Source of the DNA: Sparassis latifolia
Lineage: Eukaryota > Basidiomycota > Agaricomycetes > Polyporales > Sparassidaceae
Direction: 5' to 3'
Length of the DNA: 64,000 bases
NCBI GenBank assembly: GCA_018466975.1
Contig: CM031559.1
Span: 1,674,001 to 1,738,000 of the forward strand
Notes under the pieces: model-generated
The model's input: only the letters and a program-made list of their open reading frames with translations
Database searches by the model: none
Told to the model about the DNA's origin: nothing
Made by a program: the position numbers and the translations under genes
Shown here: positions 34,249 through 46,202 of the stretch, one piece after another
Layout: every line of letters begins with the position of its first letter
Position numbering within the stretch: position 1 is the first letter of the stretch

Positions 34249-35657
34249 CTATCTTTTCACTTGTGCATTTCATGAGTATCCCCATTCCCTTGCTGTGCCC
34301 AGCGAATAAGCGAATATTGCAATGATAGATGTTCACCAGGCAAAACTCATCTTCAGGTGCACCTCTCGCAAGAACCTCACAAAGCGATGGTGACGCACTG
34401 CCCTGGAGCATTCAGTCTTTCTTCCAAACATCGTCAAGTTTGCTTGAGCCGCACGGACTGCCCTCTGGTTACGACTAAATTCATGCCTTCGTATTAGAGT
34501 GTATCTGCAAAATTACAACGAGCAGCACTCATCAACGGTCAGTATAGGGGAAGGCGCACAAAGTTATCATAATACGTACGCTCATAGTAGCGCATTTTTC
34601 AGCTTCAGCAGTCTACTAGGTACCCTCTGCTAGGCTTGCGCGTCGCAGAAAAAACTAAACCATTCTCTGAGGAGTGCACCAATCATCACCCGTCCTCAGA
34701 GGCATGCGAGCCGATTCGTTCGCCATCTACGCCACCTAGAATCTGCGAGGGGTTTATGAGAGAGAGCAGTCGCTACTACACCAAAGTCATTGTCAAAGTG
34801 AGGATAATAATGTAGCCATCATACTACAGTCAAGACAGCACGTACGTCCATCTTGGAGCTTAGTATCATGGTTATAAGGAGGGAGAATCCTGAACGCTCC
34901 CTCGATTTGACAGACTCGTTTACTTCAATGTATGGAGGCAGTCATTCCACTCACTTCACATTTACTCTTCTCGTAGTGGCTTGAGAACTCAAAAATCGAG
35001 CTCTATAGTTCTCCTAGGGGACTGAGGTGGAACGAAGTTGACCATACGAGCCGGACACGTTCCACTGATACAAACTCAGTACAGCAGCGTGCAACTAATG
35101 GGCATCGCAGGTTCTTGTGTGTCTTGCGTCGTGAGGGGACTAGTAATAGTTAAAAGATTGGGGTACCGACACTACTCACTTCAGAGCTACAGTAAGTGTG
35201 CCGAGCTACCCGCAGGTCTGTGAGATGAAGCGCCAGCCAAAGGTCCAACTGAAAGCAAAGCATCATCAAAAACAGGCATACGAAATATCCCCTACCGAGC
35301 CATCTCTTTACGGCGGTGACAGTTGCTTCGACGCGGGCTTATTCTTTGAGCCGCTAGCACACTTGACGCCTACGAGCAAGCCTGCAATGTTCAATAGCAT
35401 CTGGCTGTCACGGAGTAGCTAGAAGGACATGTTCGAGACACGTCCGTTAAGTTCGAGCTCCCCTAGGCCTTTTGACAGTAGACGTCCCGGAATGAGTCCA
35501 ACTTGGCAGGCAAGGCCGTTCCAGCACGTGATTATTGTTACGCGCACAGGCGCTTTCAACAAGCGGCTTGAACTGCGCTGCCAGACAGTGGTTTAGACTC
35601 GACTGTCTTGTGGATCGTGGAACGTACAACCTCAACGCATTCCAGTGACTTCTAATT
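34249..35657. other. Divergent promoter region between the zinc-finger gene and GLE1
   Basis: 1.4 kb, AT-richer than the genes on both sides, with only short frames. No coding or repeat feature can be supported. Confidence 0.5.
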
Positions 35658-37669
35658 ATGAGATTCAGCGTTCCACGTTCTACTTCACCATCGCCGGTTA
35701 GATCGTAAGTGGGCAACACGGGCTAACCCAGGCTACTTACATACAGTTCTGCAGATATTACAGGGGGCAGTCGACATTTGGTGTTCCGGACTCCTCAGAC
35801 GATGAATTCGATTCATCTGACACGGAATCCGTCCATTCTTCGTCAACGGACTCTTTCTGCTATGCTTCCGAGTCGGAAGTACCTCCGCCACCACCGTGAG
35901 TAGTGCATGCATGGTCCAAATTTCCTTTGTAGCTCATATTCGTCAACAGAAGGCCAAAGCGCGAAGGACGTACACTCGCTGAGCAGCACTACATAGAAGA
36001 TACCCTTGCCGCTATTCGCTTACGCGTAACTCATCACGACCCATACGAGGAATGGGAGAAGGAGACGAAGAGAGATGCTTTCGTACGTCGCGTGCTACTC
36101 ATTCACGTCGCGAAACATTGACAACATGCATCCTTCGCAATAGCGCTCGGCTCGGCAAGAGCACGCGAAGAATCGTATCCAGCGTCATCAGGATCGAAAC
36201 AAGGCTCACGCAGAGGAGGCCAAGCGCCGTGCTGTTCTTCACAAAAAGCAGATGGAGGAAGTTCAAGCTCAGTTGTCCGCTTTGAACATGCAGCGCGAGG
36301 CGCAGGAGAAGAATTTGAAAGCGCAATGGTCTGAGCGGAACCGTCAACTTTGGGTGAAGATCGAGGCTGTGATCAAGATTGAGGAGGACATGGTGAAGGC
36401 CAAGCTCGAGGCGGAGAAGCGGAAGAAGGAGGAGGCTGAGCGAAAACGAAAGAAGAGGAAGACAGGAAACGGCGGGAGGCCGAGGCTGCGGCGGAAAAGG
36501 CAAGACTTCAGAAGGAGAAGGAAGAGCAAGAACGCAGACAGGCTGAGGAGGATCGGAAGCGAGAGGAAGAGGAATTCCTCAGGCGAGCGGAGGGCAGTGC
36601 ACAGGAAGAGGCGGAGTTGGCGGAGAGGATACAGCTCGGCATCACGACCGCCAGAGACGACTGGGCTCGGGGACGGGAGTTGCTCAAGGTCGCTTTGTTT
36701 CATCTGTTGCACTGGAAAATTACTGACGGTGTCTTTCAGACTTTGAAGGCAGGAGCGATGAAGATTGTTAAAATGAACCCGAACTTGAAGGCTCAGTGGA
36801 ACGCCGGGCGTCGAGAGCTCACAGCGAAATTCGGACAACTCACGACTGACTCGGATTCTATTAATGCAATTGTAGGTTTACTTCCTCTCTTTGTGATCGG
36901 ATCCTCACAGCATACATAGGGGGACCAAATCATTGTGATCGTCATAGGCAATCCTCCACACGAAACGCCCGTGTATTATGCGCTTCTGTCATCGCTTTCC
37001 AAAGCTCTCCTGCAGCAGGCAGAGATGGAGGTCGCTGTCGAGAAGCGGAGCGCTAAACCTCTAGCTGAAATCGCAGTCAGGATGATGCTTTACTTCGATG
37101 GCTTCCCCGACGTCTTCTGGGCCAAGCTGTGCCAGTACGCCGGCAACTGGGTGGTGCCGTTCCCCTTGCCCTTCATAGATTACGATGGCATGCCGTTGGA
37201 AGGTGATGAGCGGGCTAAGGCGCAGGGGCGGCGGCCGGACGAGACCGTTGCCGAGTTCATTGCACGCGTGTCAGGCATCATGCGTGTATTCTTCCACATC
37301 CTGTGTACCACCCCCGAGAATGCACTCGATACCGTGTACCGGCTGCCACGCTACTGGGCATACTTTGCGCGAATGCTGCAGCAGCCCAAGCTGCTCGAGA
37401 GTCCAATCGCGCCGGAGCTGATGCTCGGTGCGTCTCCGCTGAATTTTCAGTCGTGTCGTTTAGCTGACCCTTTCGCAGTCGCTTTGGACGTCGGTGACAC
37501 GATGCCGCGGGACATGTGGGGTCAACAATGGGTTAAGATGCTGGAGGTGCTGTACGAGGGCGTCACAGTTGGTCTGAATGGCGTGAAGATCGGTGGCCAG
37601 ACGCCTGAGGGCATCGCTGGGCGCGTCAGAGTGCAAAATGAAGTTGAGAGACTCATGGCTGCGATGTAG
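35658..37669 (+). CDS. GLE1: GLE1, nuclear pore mRNA export factor
   Basis: Seven exons: 35658-35704, 35755-35895, 35950-36082, 36144-36688, 36740-36871, 36920-37427, 37479-37669; about 565 aa. The product starts MRFSVPRSTSPSP, has an acidic/Ser stretch, then a long Glu/Lys/Arg coiled coil (36150-36640). The C-terminal GLE1 domain has KIVKMNPNLKAQWNAGRRE, TAKFGQLT, NPPHETPVYYALLSSLSKAL, AKPLAEIAVRM and PDVFWAKLCQYAGNWVVPF. GLE1 with IP6 activates the helicase Dbp5 at the cytoplasmic face of the pore. The coil does not stay in one frame: exon 4 is 545 nt, one base short of a multiple of three, and the frame changes between about 36385 and 36465. Either one base is missing in an A run or a 65-nt purine-rich intron (36393-36457) is removed. 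The upstream and downstream parts are both clearly GLE1. Confidence 0.9.
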
Positions 37670-39217
37670 TAGACTCCGGGATTTACCTTCCTGTCCTGAT
37701 TTGTTGATACCAATTCGATACCAGTGCTCTGGTCAGCGCATGTGCCGGATTCACCGGTACTGTAGGCACAATCAAACAGGAAGGACAAAAATTGGAGGCT
37801 CAATGTGTGAGTCGAATATACCATCACCAGGTGTACAGTGGATAAGATATGCATGCCATCCACTCTTCAGAGCGAATCCCCAGGTGACTTCGCTACGCGG
37901 CATATCTGAGCCGGATTTACCCCGATGCTGGCAGGTACTAACGAGGAATTAGATATGTCCACTGTGGATGCAACAGGCAGAGTTCGCACCTTATCCCGAG
38001 CAATGCAGGGACTTTGGGACCATGACGATGTTTTGTTCCAATTTTGCCCCCATCAATCGCCTGCCTTTCTCCGAACCCACACGGGTCCAGTACATTTCGT
38101 CGATAACGGGTAGATAATATTGTTTAATAGTAGTTTGTTCTGCAGCTGTGCACATGAGGCCGTGTGGAGCGTACTCGCAATCTTTCTCTGGTCAACTCCC
38201 GGTATCAAGTCCGGATCTGACAGCAGAACGAGATAGCCATCGCGGCAATACAAGCATCCATTGATGCAGGGACGCGCCACCCCGATGGCGATTGTCACTG
38301 GGGATTGTTTCGAGAAGCCGGGGTAAAATATTTCTGGGAGGATGAATTTTCCTCGAAGGAAGCTTGGTCCTCTAGTATCATATTTGGCCATCCCAGCAAA
38401 GGTGGTTCGTGATGATCGTCTTCGCCGTCGAGCAGCGCCTTTAACCGTGAAACGATCGTAGCCCGCTCACATGCCATTCCGGAAACCATGTATTGCTGCC
38501 AAGGACGTTCCCTAGGCGTGAGCAGGTCAACATTCACACTAACGGCTGAACACGCGGACATGATCAGAGAGGTACACGCAGGTAGAAAAGTGCGCACTGA
38601 CCGAGCCATTATAGTAGTGACAATCTCTTGAGAAAATATGTATACGTTCACGTTCAGCAGCAGCTTGACCTAATATAAACGATCCATATCGGGATGGGTT
38701 CACCTGGCAGAAAGCACAAAATCATGGCTGCAACGCACAAAAATCTAGACGAACAACGGGTCAACGTTACACAGGTTCGATGTGCTGCCCACCTGACTTT
38801 ACCATTACATTTTATTTCGCGCTAGACAGATAGAGACCCACGGCTCAAAACTCTCCGGTTGTTTAGACCGCGTCCTCCCGCGGCCGTCACCTGCGTGTAA
38901 GGATATGTCGTCAAAGTCACCCCTCGCAAAGTCAGAACTGGAGGCGATGCACCGACACTCGCAATTGGTATGAACTGCAGTCCTTCAGGCCGTAACTACT
39001 GTGGAAGAGACACGCAACGCTGAGCGCAACCTTGTCCGGCACATACATAGGCGAGACTAAATTCGGTGACTTTCATAAATCAATATTAGTTTCCCAAGCC
39101 ATAAGACAGTGCACAATGGAAGATCAACTATGGATACAAGTGAATGAGGTAACCCAAAAAACCCATCGTAACCTCTTGAAGGTCTTCTGATTAGCGAGTA
39201 CTATGTGCTCATGCGAG
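37670..39217. other. Intergenic with an unassigned minus-strand open frame
   Basis: Between GLE1 and the small family gene. Overlapping minus-strand frames 38651-38295 and 38391-38053 have ordinary composition (PPLLGWPNMILEDQASFEE; SPVTIAIGVARPCING), so a real gene with introns is possible. I cannot assign a start, an exon chain or a family. Confidence 0.4.
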
Positions 39218-39784
39218 CTACTCTGTTTTAACAGGTAACCAGGCCTGGACGGCGCGCAGCGTCCGGCACTTTCGCCATACAACGAGCACCTTCTAGTTCC
39301 GAGATTCATGAAGCAGACCAAGTAGCACAATAGGGTGTCAGCACTTACAGCGAGCCACTGCTTCGCAACCTGCAGTTTTTCCTGCTTTCGTCCAGCGTCA
39401 GATCCATCGTGTTGACGAACACGATCATCGAGCTGGAGTGTCGACACATCATCGTTTGAAGTAGCGCCAACCACGCTCGAAGGTAACTGTGGAGGGAGAC
39501 AGAAAAAAGTAACACTCTCAGCCACTGTGTACATGTAATATCGTCCTCTCATACCAGAGAGACCGGCGGCGGCGAGTCCAGTATCATATCCTCGATGTCG
39601 TCCCCATATTCTGCACCCTGAACAACATGTACGAACGTGTGTCTGTCTTGAGGAAATCGTAAAGTCGTATACGACGCACCACGACACGTTCCAGTCGGTC
39701 ATAGCTCCTCCCAGCTCTTGGGTATGGATGATACCGGAAGCAACTTCGAGAGCTATACGGGGGAAGCCTAGGGTAATGGTCCAT
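39218..39784 (-). CDS. Small protein of unknown function, family member 2 (124 aa)
   Basis: Exons 39784-39686, 39617-39555, 39486-39349 and 39292-39218, all phase 0, give 124 aa. The product starts MDHYPRLPPYSSRSCFR, then YHPYPRAGRSYDRLER, then GAEYGDDIEDMILDSPPP, then LPSSVVGATSNDDVSTLQLDD, a charged helix ending KQWLA, and a last exon KVLVVWRKCRTLRAVQAWL. The exon order, intron phases and 138-nt third exon match member 1 at 30370-30939. A longer read-through frame (39972-39124) passes through the introns and is not the gene product. Function unknown; no targeting signal seen. Confidence 0.65.
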
Positions 39785-42447
39785 GAAGACACAGAAAATG
39801 AGCGGGACCGCGTAAAAGTATCCAGGAGTATCCTATGCAGTATCCAATTACCGGACTCGAGATACCGTGATGCTCGACGGCGAGAGCAACGACACCAGAC
39901 GACAAAGGCAGAGGAAAGGACCAGGGTAGACGTCTTAGGATTGAAGGTGGAAGTTTGAAAGAGAGAGCACAACCCTGGCGACGCTCGTTAAATAGCTCGG
40001 CGAGGCCATGGGAGAAGTAGCCATTTCGTAAAAAGGCGGCTTTCGAAGCTGATTTGGGTTAGCGGGCATGCTGTTGCAGCGACGCGACATTCCTTGACAT
40101 AACCGCCGTGCTCCCGTTTCTGACTCCGCGCCTGTCCATATGCCTCCGTGCTCGTCGATCGGTCTCCGCGAACTTGTCGAGCAGCTCTTGGAGTGGAATA
40201 TGGGTGATAGTGACGACCATACGGTCAAATTTATTCGAGAGTGCATGGATTGACAGGTTATCTGCCGCCTGCAGGCAAGTGAAGACGGATTCCTAGAGAA
40301 CAGCTAACTTTCAGTGATCTTACTCGAGAGACTCTACGCATCCCGATGACTCAAATTTATTTCTTCCGTCTGCTTCCAAAGACGTATTCGTCGCGAGATG
40401 AGGCGCTGCTCGGTATGGCGAATTTCCACGCTGCAGTGGGTGCCACATCACCGAAGCCTGTCCACAGCGAACCACAACTAGCAATTTCGAGCTAAACACG
40501 GCTGAGTATCTTCTCGCAAACAATCAAAGTGAGCTACCCTCATGGCTGGTCCCCTTTTGCAGTCTCACTGCCTCTGGCACTCATCGGTTCGTTTCGCGCA
40601 GAACCTGCCGGACGCGATGCGTGACCCGACGTCACATCACGCGTCACCCCCGCCCTTCGGCGGGCGCGCAGGCGAGTCATGTCGTCCTCTCATGATGAAC
40701 ACCTTCTGAATATGTGTGATGTGTGACGCTGTAGGCCATTCCCAAGACAGAATTGCAAGAACGATAAGACCATCAAGAGAAAGATGTACTAAACAAGTTA
40801 TCCAGCCGATATCCTCGCCGCACAGCAAGGCATCAAGCAGAGCAGTTCCCAATTCATACGCGGAAAGGAAATGTTCCAAGACCGCAATGCACAAGAAGTG
40901 ACGGGATGTAAGGCAAGAGTGACTGTGCAGACTCACGGATTTCCCCAAATTGCGTCCGACAAGCATAATCCCAACCATGCATGCACGGGCAAAGGCCATC
41001 GAATGGTCGTCCCACTAGTCATAATGGTCGCCCTCAGTGTTCGCTTGATGGCTTGTGACGCTCCGCCGAATTGGGGGAAGCAAAGGAATCATCGTCAACC
41101 GTGGAGCAAAACTCCAGTCAGACCTCTAGCGAAAATTCCAAGAGTCAAAAATATGTCGGCAGCACAAAGGCAAAAAATGTAGAGATTTCTACGAGCCACC
41201 AGAATGCAAGCAGAAATTTGCACCGCAAAACCGGGAGGGAAAAGACCAGGCCTCGCTCAAAGTCAGTACCGCCAGAGTTGGTGTGGTTTGAATATTCGAA
41301 GACACCAATCTGTCATCCATATACAAAGACATGTTTACTGAGAAAAGTGGTCATTTCGGTTGTGGAGATGCCCGCCGTGGCCGCAAACAAACCGTGACAA
41401 GTCACCGGCCGCGGCCACTTGCTCAATTATTATCTCTTTCCGAGTCTCGCGGCTCCTTTCGTTCGTCGACTCAGCCTTTTCCGTCTTTGCGGACTGTTCT
41501 GATTTATTCGTTTCACTTTTACTGCATACCTTCTGCAGATGGAAGGCCGCGACCAGCTGCAGCTCTCCTTGTTCTGAGCTCCATCTGCTTACTTGACCAA
41601 CCATATGCGGTTTGCGAACTTCGCTGATATCACTTTGCACCTTCTGTGATAGGTCCCCAGGTCGAGATATCACTCAAGACCTGTGGAGGTATTGCTGCAC
41701 AGTCCGGACACGCGCAAGATCAGGGAAAATTCTCCGCTTAGGCATTCGATCCTCTGGAGCGGCTGATGACGGAGTTTATTGTGGCTGCTAAAGCAACTCA
41801 GAGCGGATTGATTTTCAGTGGATCTACTTCGAGGTGAGCGTTATGGAACAAATTATGTAGCTTGAGTTGATTGCGAGCGTCCTATATTCTCTCATAAATC
41901 ACGTTCCCCAAATACCCTTTGCTTCGCCTATTGATTGCGCATGGATTCTCAGGATTGTGCCTCCTGTGTTTCCCTCAGATTCGCCAGCAGACCTCTTAAA
42001 TAATGCTCGGTGTACTCCCGCTCGCACACCTATCGTATCACACCATGTCAAAGAGGTAAGAATAGTATGAATCGCTACATAAGTCGCATACAAATAGTAT
42101 ACATGTTCGTGTGTATTCTACGAATTTGATTCCATAACTTGGGCAATACAGGATGGGATCAGTGAAGTCACCGAGACCGGCTCGAGAACCGGAGAAAACT
42201 TGCAACATAGAGCGAACATGATGCATAGTATCGCGCAGCGCTCGTACCGACATTCTACACCATGGTAGATGAATCTCCCAGAGGTGAGGCAGGCTTCCAC
42301 TCATGCACGCTATTCTATCGGACGACGACACAGGTAAATCGTTACATTCACAAAATGCTGTGCGAACGAGACTCACTGGAGAAACTTCGAGGAACGACGG
42401 TAGCATGTTCAGCGTATTCTGTGCGTTAAGGTACGAGGAACAAGAAG
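39785..42447. other. Intergenic with weak coding remnants
   Basis: About 2.7 kb. On the minus strand, about 40300-40085 encodes a helical peptide (ALSNKFDR, LQELLDKFAETDRRARRHMD) that may be an exon of an unplaced gene. Minus frame 40999-40637 contains a hydrophobic segment (LSLDGLIVLAILSW). Neither could be joined into a model. No repeat or RNA gene is seen. Confidence 0.4.
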
Positions 42448-44364
42448 TCAATCACCACGTCTGAATGGATCAGAGTCAACCCCTACAGCGTTGGAACATG
42501 TCTGGCTCAGCTCGTCTCTCGATCTCGTCTCTGCAGGTGGCCGCAGCGAGCGTGCCTTGAACGACGGTATGGTTGTCACGGCGGCCGAGATGCTTTGTCG
42601 GAGCCCCTTCCGGGCGTTCAGCGTGGCGAGCAGGGAGTTCAAGAGGACTGCGAACAATGGCTGTCAAATGCGTCGACGAGAGAGGCGACATAAGCTTACG
42701 AGTTGGCAGGACGAAGTAGATCCCGGCATATGTGAAGTTGAGTGCTGGAGTGGCGGCGTACTAAAGCGAGCATCAGGGCTGTCACGGAGATGTATAAAAG
42801 ACAACACTGACTACAATAAGGCATACAATCGTGCAAATACTATTCTGCTTGTCAAGGACAAGAAAAAATGTGAGCGAGCGACGACTAACCTCGTGAGTGC
42901 ACAGGTATTGATGGTGTACAGCATGAGCACCCGGAGCACCGAGTCCGTCCTGCCAGAATTGCCAGAATTAAGATATCGAAGAGAGCGCATATGAAGCAAC
43001 AAGACGCACTGTGTGAATCCCGTACGGTGCTTCTTCAGCAAGAAACAAAGCGAAGCGGCGATGAAAACGTCAGAAGCGACGCTCGACGCGAGGTTAGTGT
43101 AAACTATCCACTGAGAGCGTTCAACATCAGCAGCGCTAGGATAGAAAAGAAAGTGGATTCGAACCGAAAGCTTAGAGAAAGTGATCCAAGTGTTGATGGA
43201 GAGCCTAGAGACAACGAGGGGCTATGAGATATGGATATGTGATGAGATGTTTGAACACACCCTTTCGCAGCAAAGGCTGGTCACAAGAACAAGGCCTGTA
43301 AGTGGATTGGACGATGTACGAGCGGAAAACGCATACCGAGACTGGTAGCTTCACATTTCGGATGATTATACATCAGCAAGGGCCATAGCAGGCAGCCCGC
43401 ATCGACTTACCAAGGGAAAGGAGTGAGGTGACAACCTGCATGATGACGACACGTGAGGAACGATGGGTTGTATACACTTCTAGTAATGCGCACGATGGCT
43501 GAGCTTAGGTACCAGTTCCTGTCGCTCACTGCGAAGAAATATGAGACGCCTGTGTCCTTCATGTTGTCGACATTGATCTTACATCGAAAAACTATCCTGC
43601 AGAAATATCTGGAACGAACACTTGAGATGGATTACACCCGACAACATCAAGGAACGACTCACCCTCTGACGATTAGGTCGCTGATTCCCTGTTACCGGAT
43701 AGTTAGTGGATGGATGGATGATAGTACGTGGGGACTGACCGCGACGATGACCTGGGCCTGTAAACATCGAACCGCGTTAAGCATGCCGAGGTAACGAATC
43801 GACGTGACTGACCATCATGCTCCTGGAGAAACATAGAATGAGACGTGTGAAGCTTAAACTCAAGGTTCGCGCATTCACGCACCATGTAGGAATCAACAAT
43901 GTAAGTGGACTCGCGAAGTCCTTAACGGCGTAGGTATATACGGCATGCGAAATGAATGCGATGTGTAGACTGTCTAGCATCCTATGCATCTAATGTGAAG
44001 CCTAGCGAGATCTCAAAGTGGCTGTCGCGCACCATAGAACCAAAACCTACGGATTCGTAAGCAGGTCAGTAGAATGCTCACTGAAGGAGACGACGAGCGC
44101 ACCAAACATTTCAGCGTTGTTGAATCTCCGATGCGCCGTCTGAGGAAGATATATGTTTGTATGACCGTTATACCGTAGCACCTGTAGAGGACAGGTAAGT
44201 CCAAGAATCTCGAAGCCAATGCGCACGGGACTTGCATCGCCGCTATCACGTTTCCTTGCGTATCACTTGAGGTCAAGTTCATCCAAGAGGTGGAAGCACT
44301 CACCGATGTAGAGCCTTCCCAGGGTATCGCAGACTTTGAAGTCGAGTGAGATAGGTATCGTCAT
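42448..44364 (-). CDS. DUF6534-type multi-pass membrane protein, possibly decayed
   Basis: The likely start is ATG 44364 (MTIPISLDFKVCDTLGRLYI, exon 44364-44304). The next exon from 44230 ends in YGITVIQTYIFLRRRIGD. Later blocks are LDSLHIAFISHAVYTYAVKD (about 43975), SDRNWYLSSAIVR (about 43530), KHRTGF with TDSVLRVLMLYTINTC (about 43035-42900), and NFTYAGIYFVLP joined to LFAVLLNSLLATLNARKGLR (about 42750-42580), then a hydrophilic tail to the stop at 42448. These are the family landmarks in the right order: seven-helix-like basidiomycete membrane proteins of unknown function. I could not connect the second and third blocks in frame with a good splice pair (a one-base shift near 44100 is possible), so the gene may be damaged. 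The tail is Arg/Ser-rich and cytosolic. Confidence 0.6.
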
Positions 44365-46202
44365 TAGGGTAACTTGAGGTATGTACGGAGGGCAGGAGAT
44401 CCTTGGGAACGGAAACACTACCACGTTGAGCACAGGCTTCGTCTCTTATGCGTTGACGGGTGGAGGAAGATCGCATACATTCCGCGCCGCGACCGCGATA
44501 TGCTACCTCCATAGAGGAATGGGCGCATAGGAGACCACCCTGGAAGTCGACAATGGAAATTTAATATGAGCTACGATTATTCGAGGATTTTTAGTGGCTA
44601 GGAAGATACCTCCTGTGGCGGCTAGCTCGGCATCCAGTTCGCAGAATGAATGACGTTGGTTGTGCATTCAGGTAAGGTCCAGATGCACGATAGCGGTTCA
44701 ACTCGTTGACTAAGGTACCTGACGCTTTCGGAGAATGCAGCGCCACCAATGCTGGAGTCGCAGCATCGCGCACATGCGTAGGTCATCCATCATCCATCTG
44801 TCGCCAGAGTCTTTAACGGTTAGCTACTCGTCGAGCGTATACTATTGCTATGCGAGACGGGCGACAGGAACAGCACAGACAACTTGCTGACACGACATAT
44901 CAAAATGCTCCCGTTCCAATAAGCAAAAGTCTACGATCGATCGCGATTAGCCCGCACCTGGTTACTAAACAGGAAAGCACAGTAGTGGTGTAGAAGTCCG
45001 CATACTAGTGAAAGCTCAACAATACACTAACCATGGCTGGGGACATTCCAGGACCACCTAGCACTAGCTAGAGCGTGTCGACCTACTTTGACGCGTAGAC
45101 TGCCCCCTCGATACCAGCCTCTGGTGTACTGTACCTCTAGTGCTATGAAAAGCGGTCGCTTCGCGTCATCTTCGTGACGACCGCGTTCTGGACATCCGTT
45201 GAGATCTGTCTGCTCTGAATATACTTGCGGGATATCTTCTGACATTTTGACAATGTCTATTTCATGGGGTAGAGTGTCGCTCTCCCAGTCGCCATATCCT
45301 GACGCCCTAAGGGAGTCGTCCAATGCTCAGGTCCGGGTACAGTAGAACGAGGTTGCGTTAACTGGCACACGTCCAGGTACGACACCAAGAGGGGCCCTCC
45401 TTACAGTAACTTCTTGATCACACAATTGTTATGCGCATGGCTGGCGGCATTTCTTTTTTCGTCTCTGACTGGTGCACATGTTGGCCAGCGGGATAACGCC
45501 ATCCTGCCAGGCGCTCCTGAATCTGTACGCCAGCCCTCCGCATCGAACACGACCTCACTGAAATCGTACGTGCGCCATTGCTCACTCAACTGGCGCGGGA
45601 CCAAGTATCACCCACATCTCACACAAATCGGCACCAAAAACACCTCACACGACAGAATAAATTACTACTTACGACTCACGACTCCACGACGCAGCGCTCA
45701 GCTCGCGGGTACAAGGCCACACCCGTGTGCTGTATCACAGTATGATGCAAAGTACAGTGGTAAGGAGCAAGAAGCGGACAGGGAGAAGCGTATTCGAGAG
45801 TGCACGACGTACGAGCATGTGGGCGTGTAAGCGCATAGCGCGAAAACGGTAGATATAAGCAACAAGATCACTGTAACAACTGCACACGAGTCCATGTCAG
45901 TACGAGGGAGGGAGAAACAGAACAGAGGCGGGACAGTCTAGATGTAGAGGGCAGACACTGTACGCGATCGGTGCGATATTGGAGGATGATGGGTAGCAGG
46001 GGGGATGAGACTGTGAACAGGGTGGTAGGTAGCAGGGGGGATGAGACTGCGAACAGGTCACAAGGTACACGACAAAGAGGGTGATGCCAGTCCGTATTCA
46101 GGTGTATCGTCCGAGTCCAGACATGTAATGGTATACACGGCGACGATATGGTATATGCAGCCAGACTGCAGTGTGTCAGGGTCCGCACGCCAGGCGCAGC
46201 TC
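44365..46202. other. Intergenic
   Basis: 1.8 kb between the promoter side of the DUF6534-like gene and the 3' end of the GT2 gene. A short direct repeat occurs at about 45987-46047 (GGTAGCAGGGGGGATGAGACTG twice, about 42 bp apart). Otherwise I see nothing coding. Confidence 0.5.

Noticed and set aside
36393..36465. Programmed ribosomal frameshift in GLE1
   Set aside because: No slippery heptamer followed by a structure is evident and it is not known for this gene; a base error or an intron is simpler.
39124..39972. Single 282-codon minus frame as one exon
   Set aside because: It reads through three introns of the small family gene; the four-exon model matches the paralogue at 30370-30939.
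43140..43165. tRNA B-box-like sequence (GGTTCGAATCC on the minus strand)
   Set aside because: The flanks do not form a T stem beyond two pairs, and no A box or acceptor stem is present.
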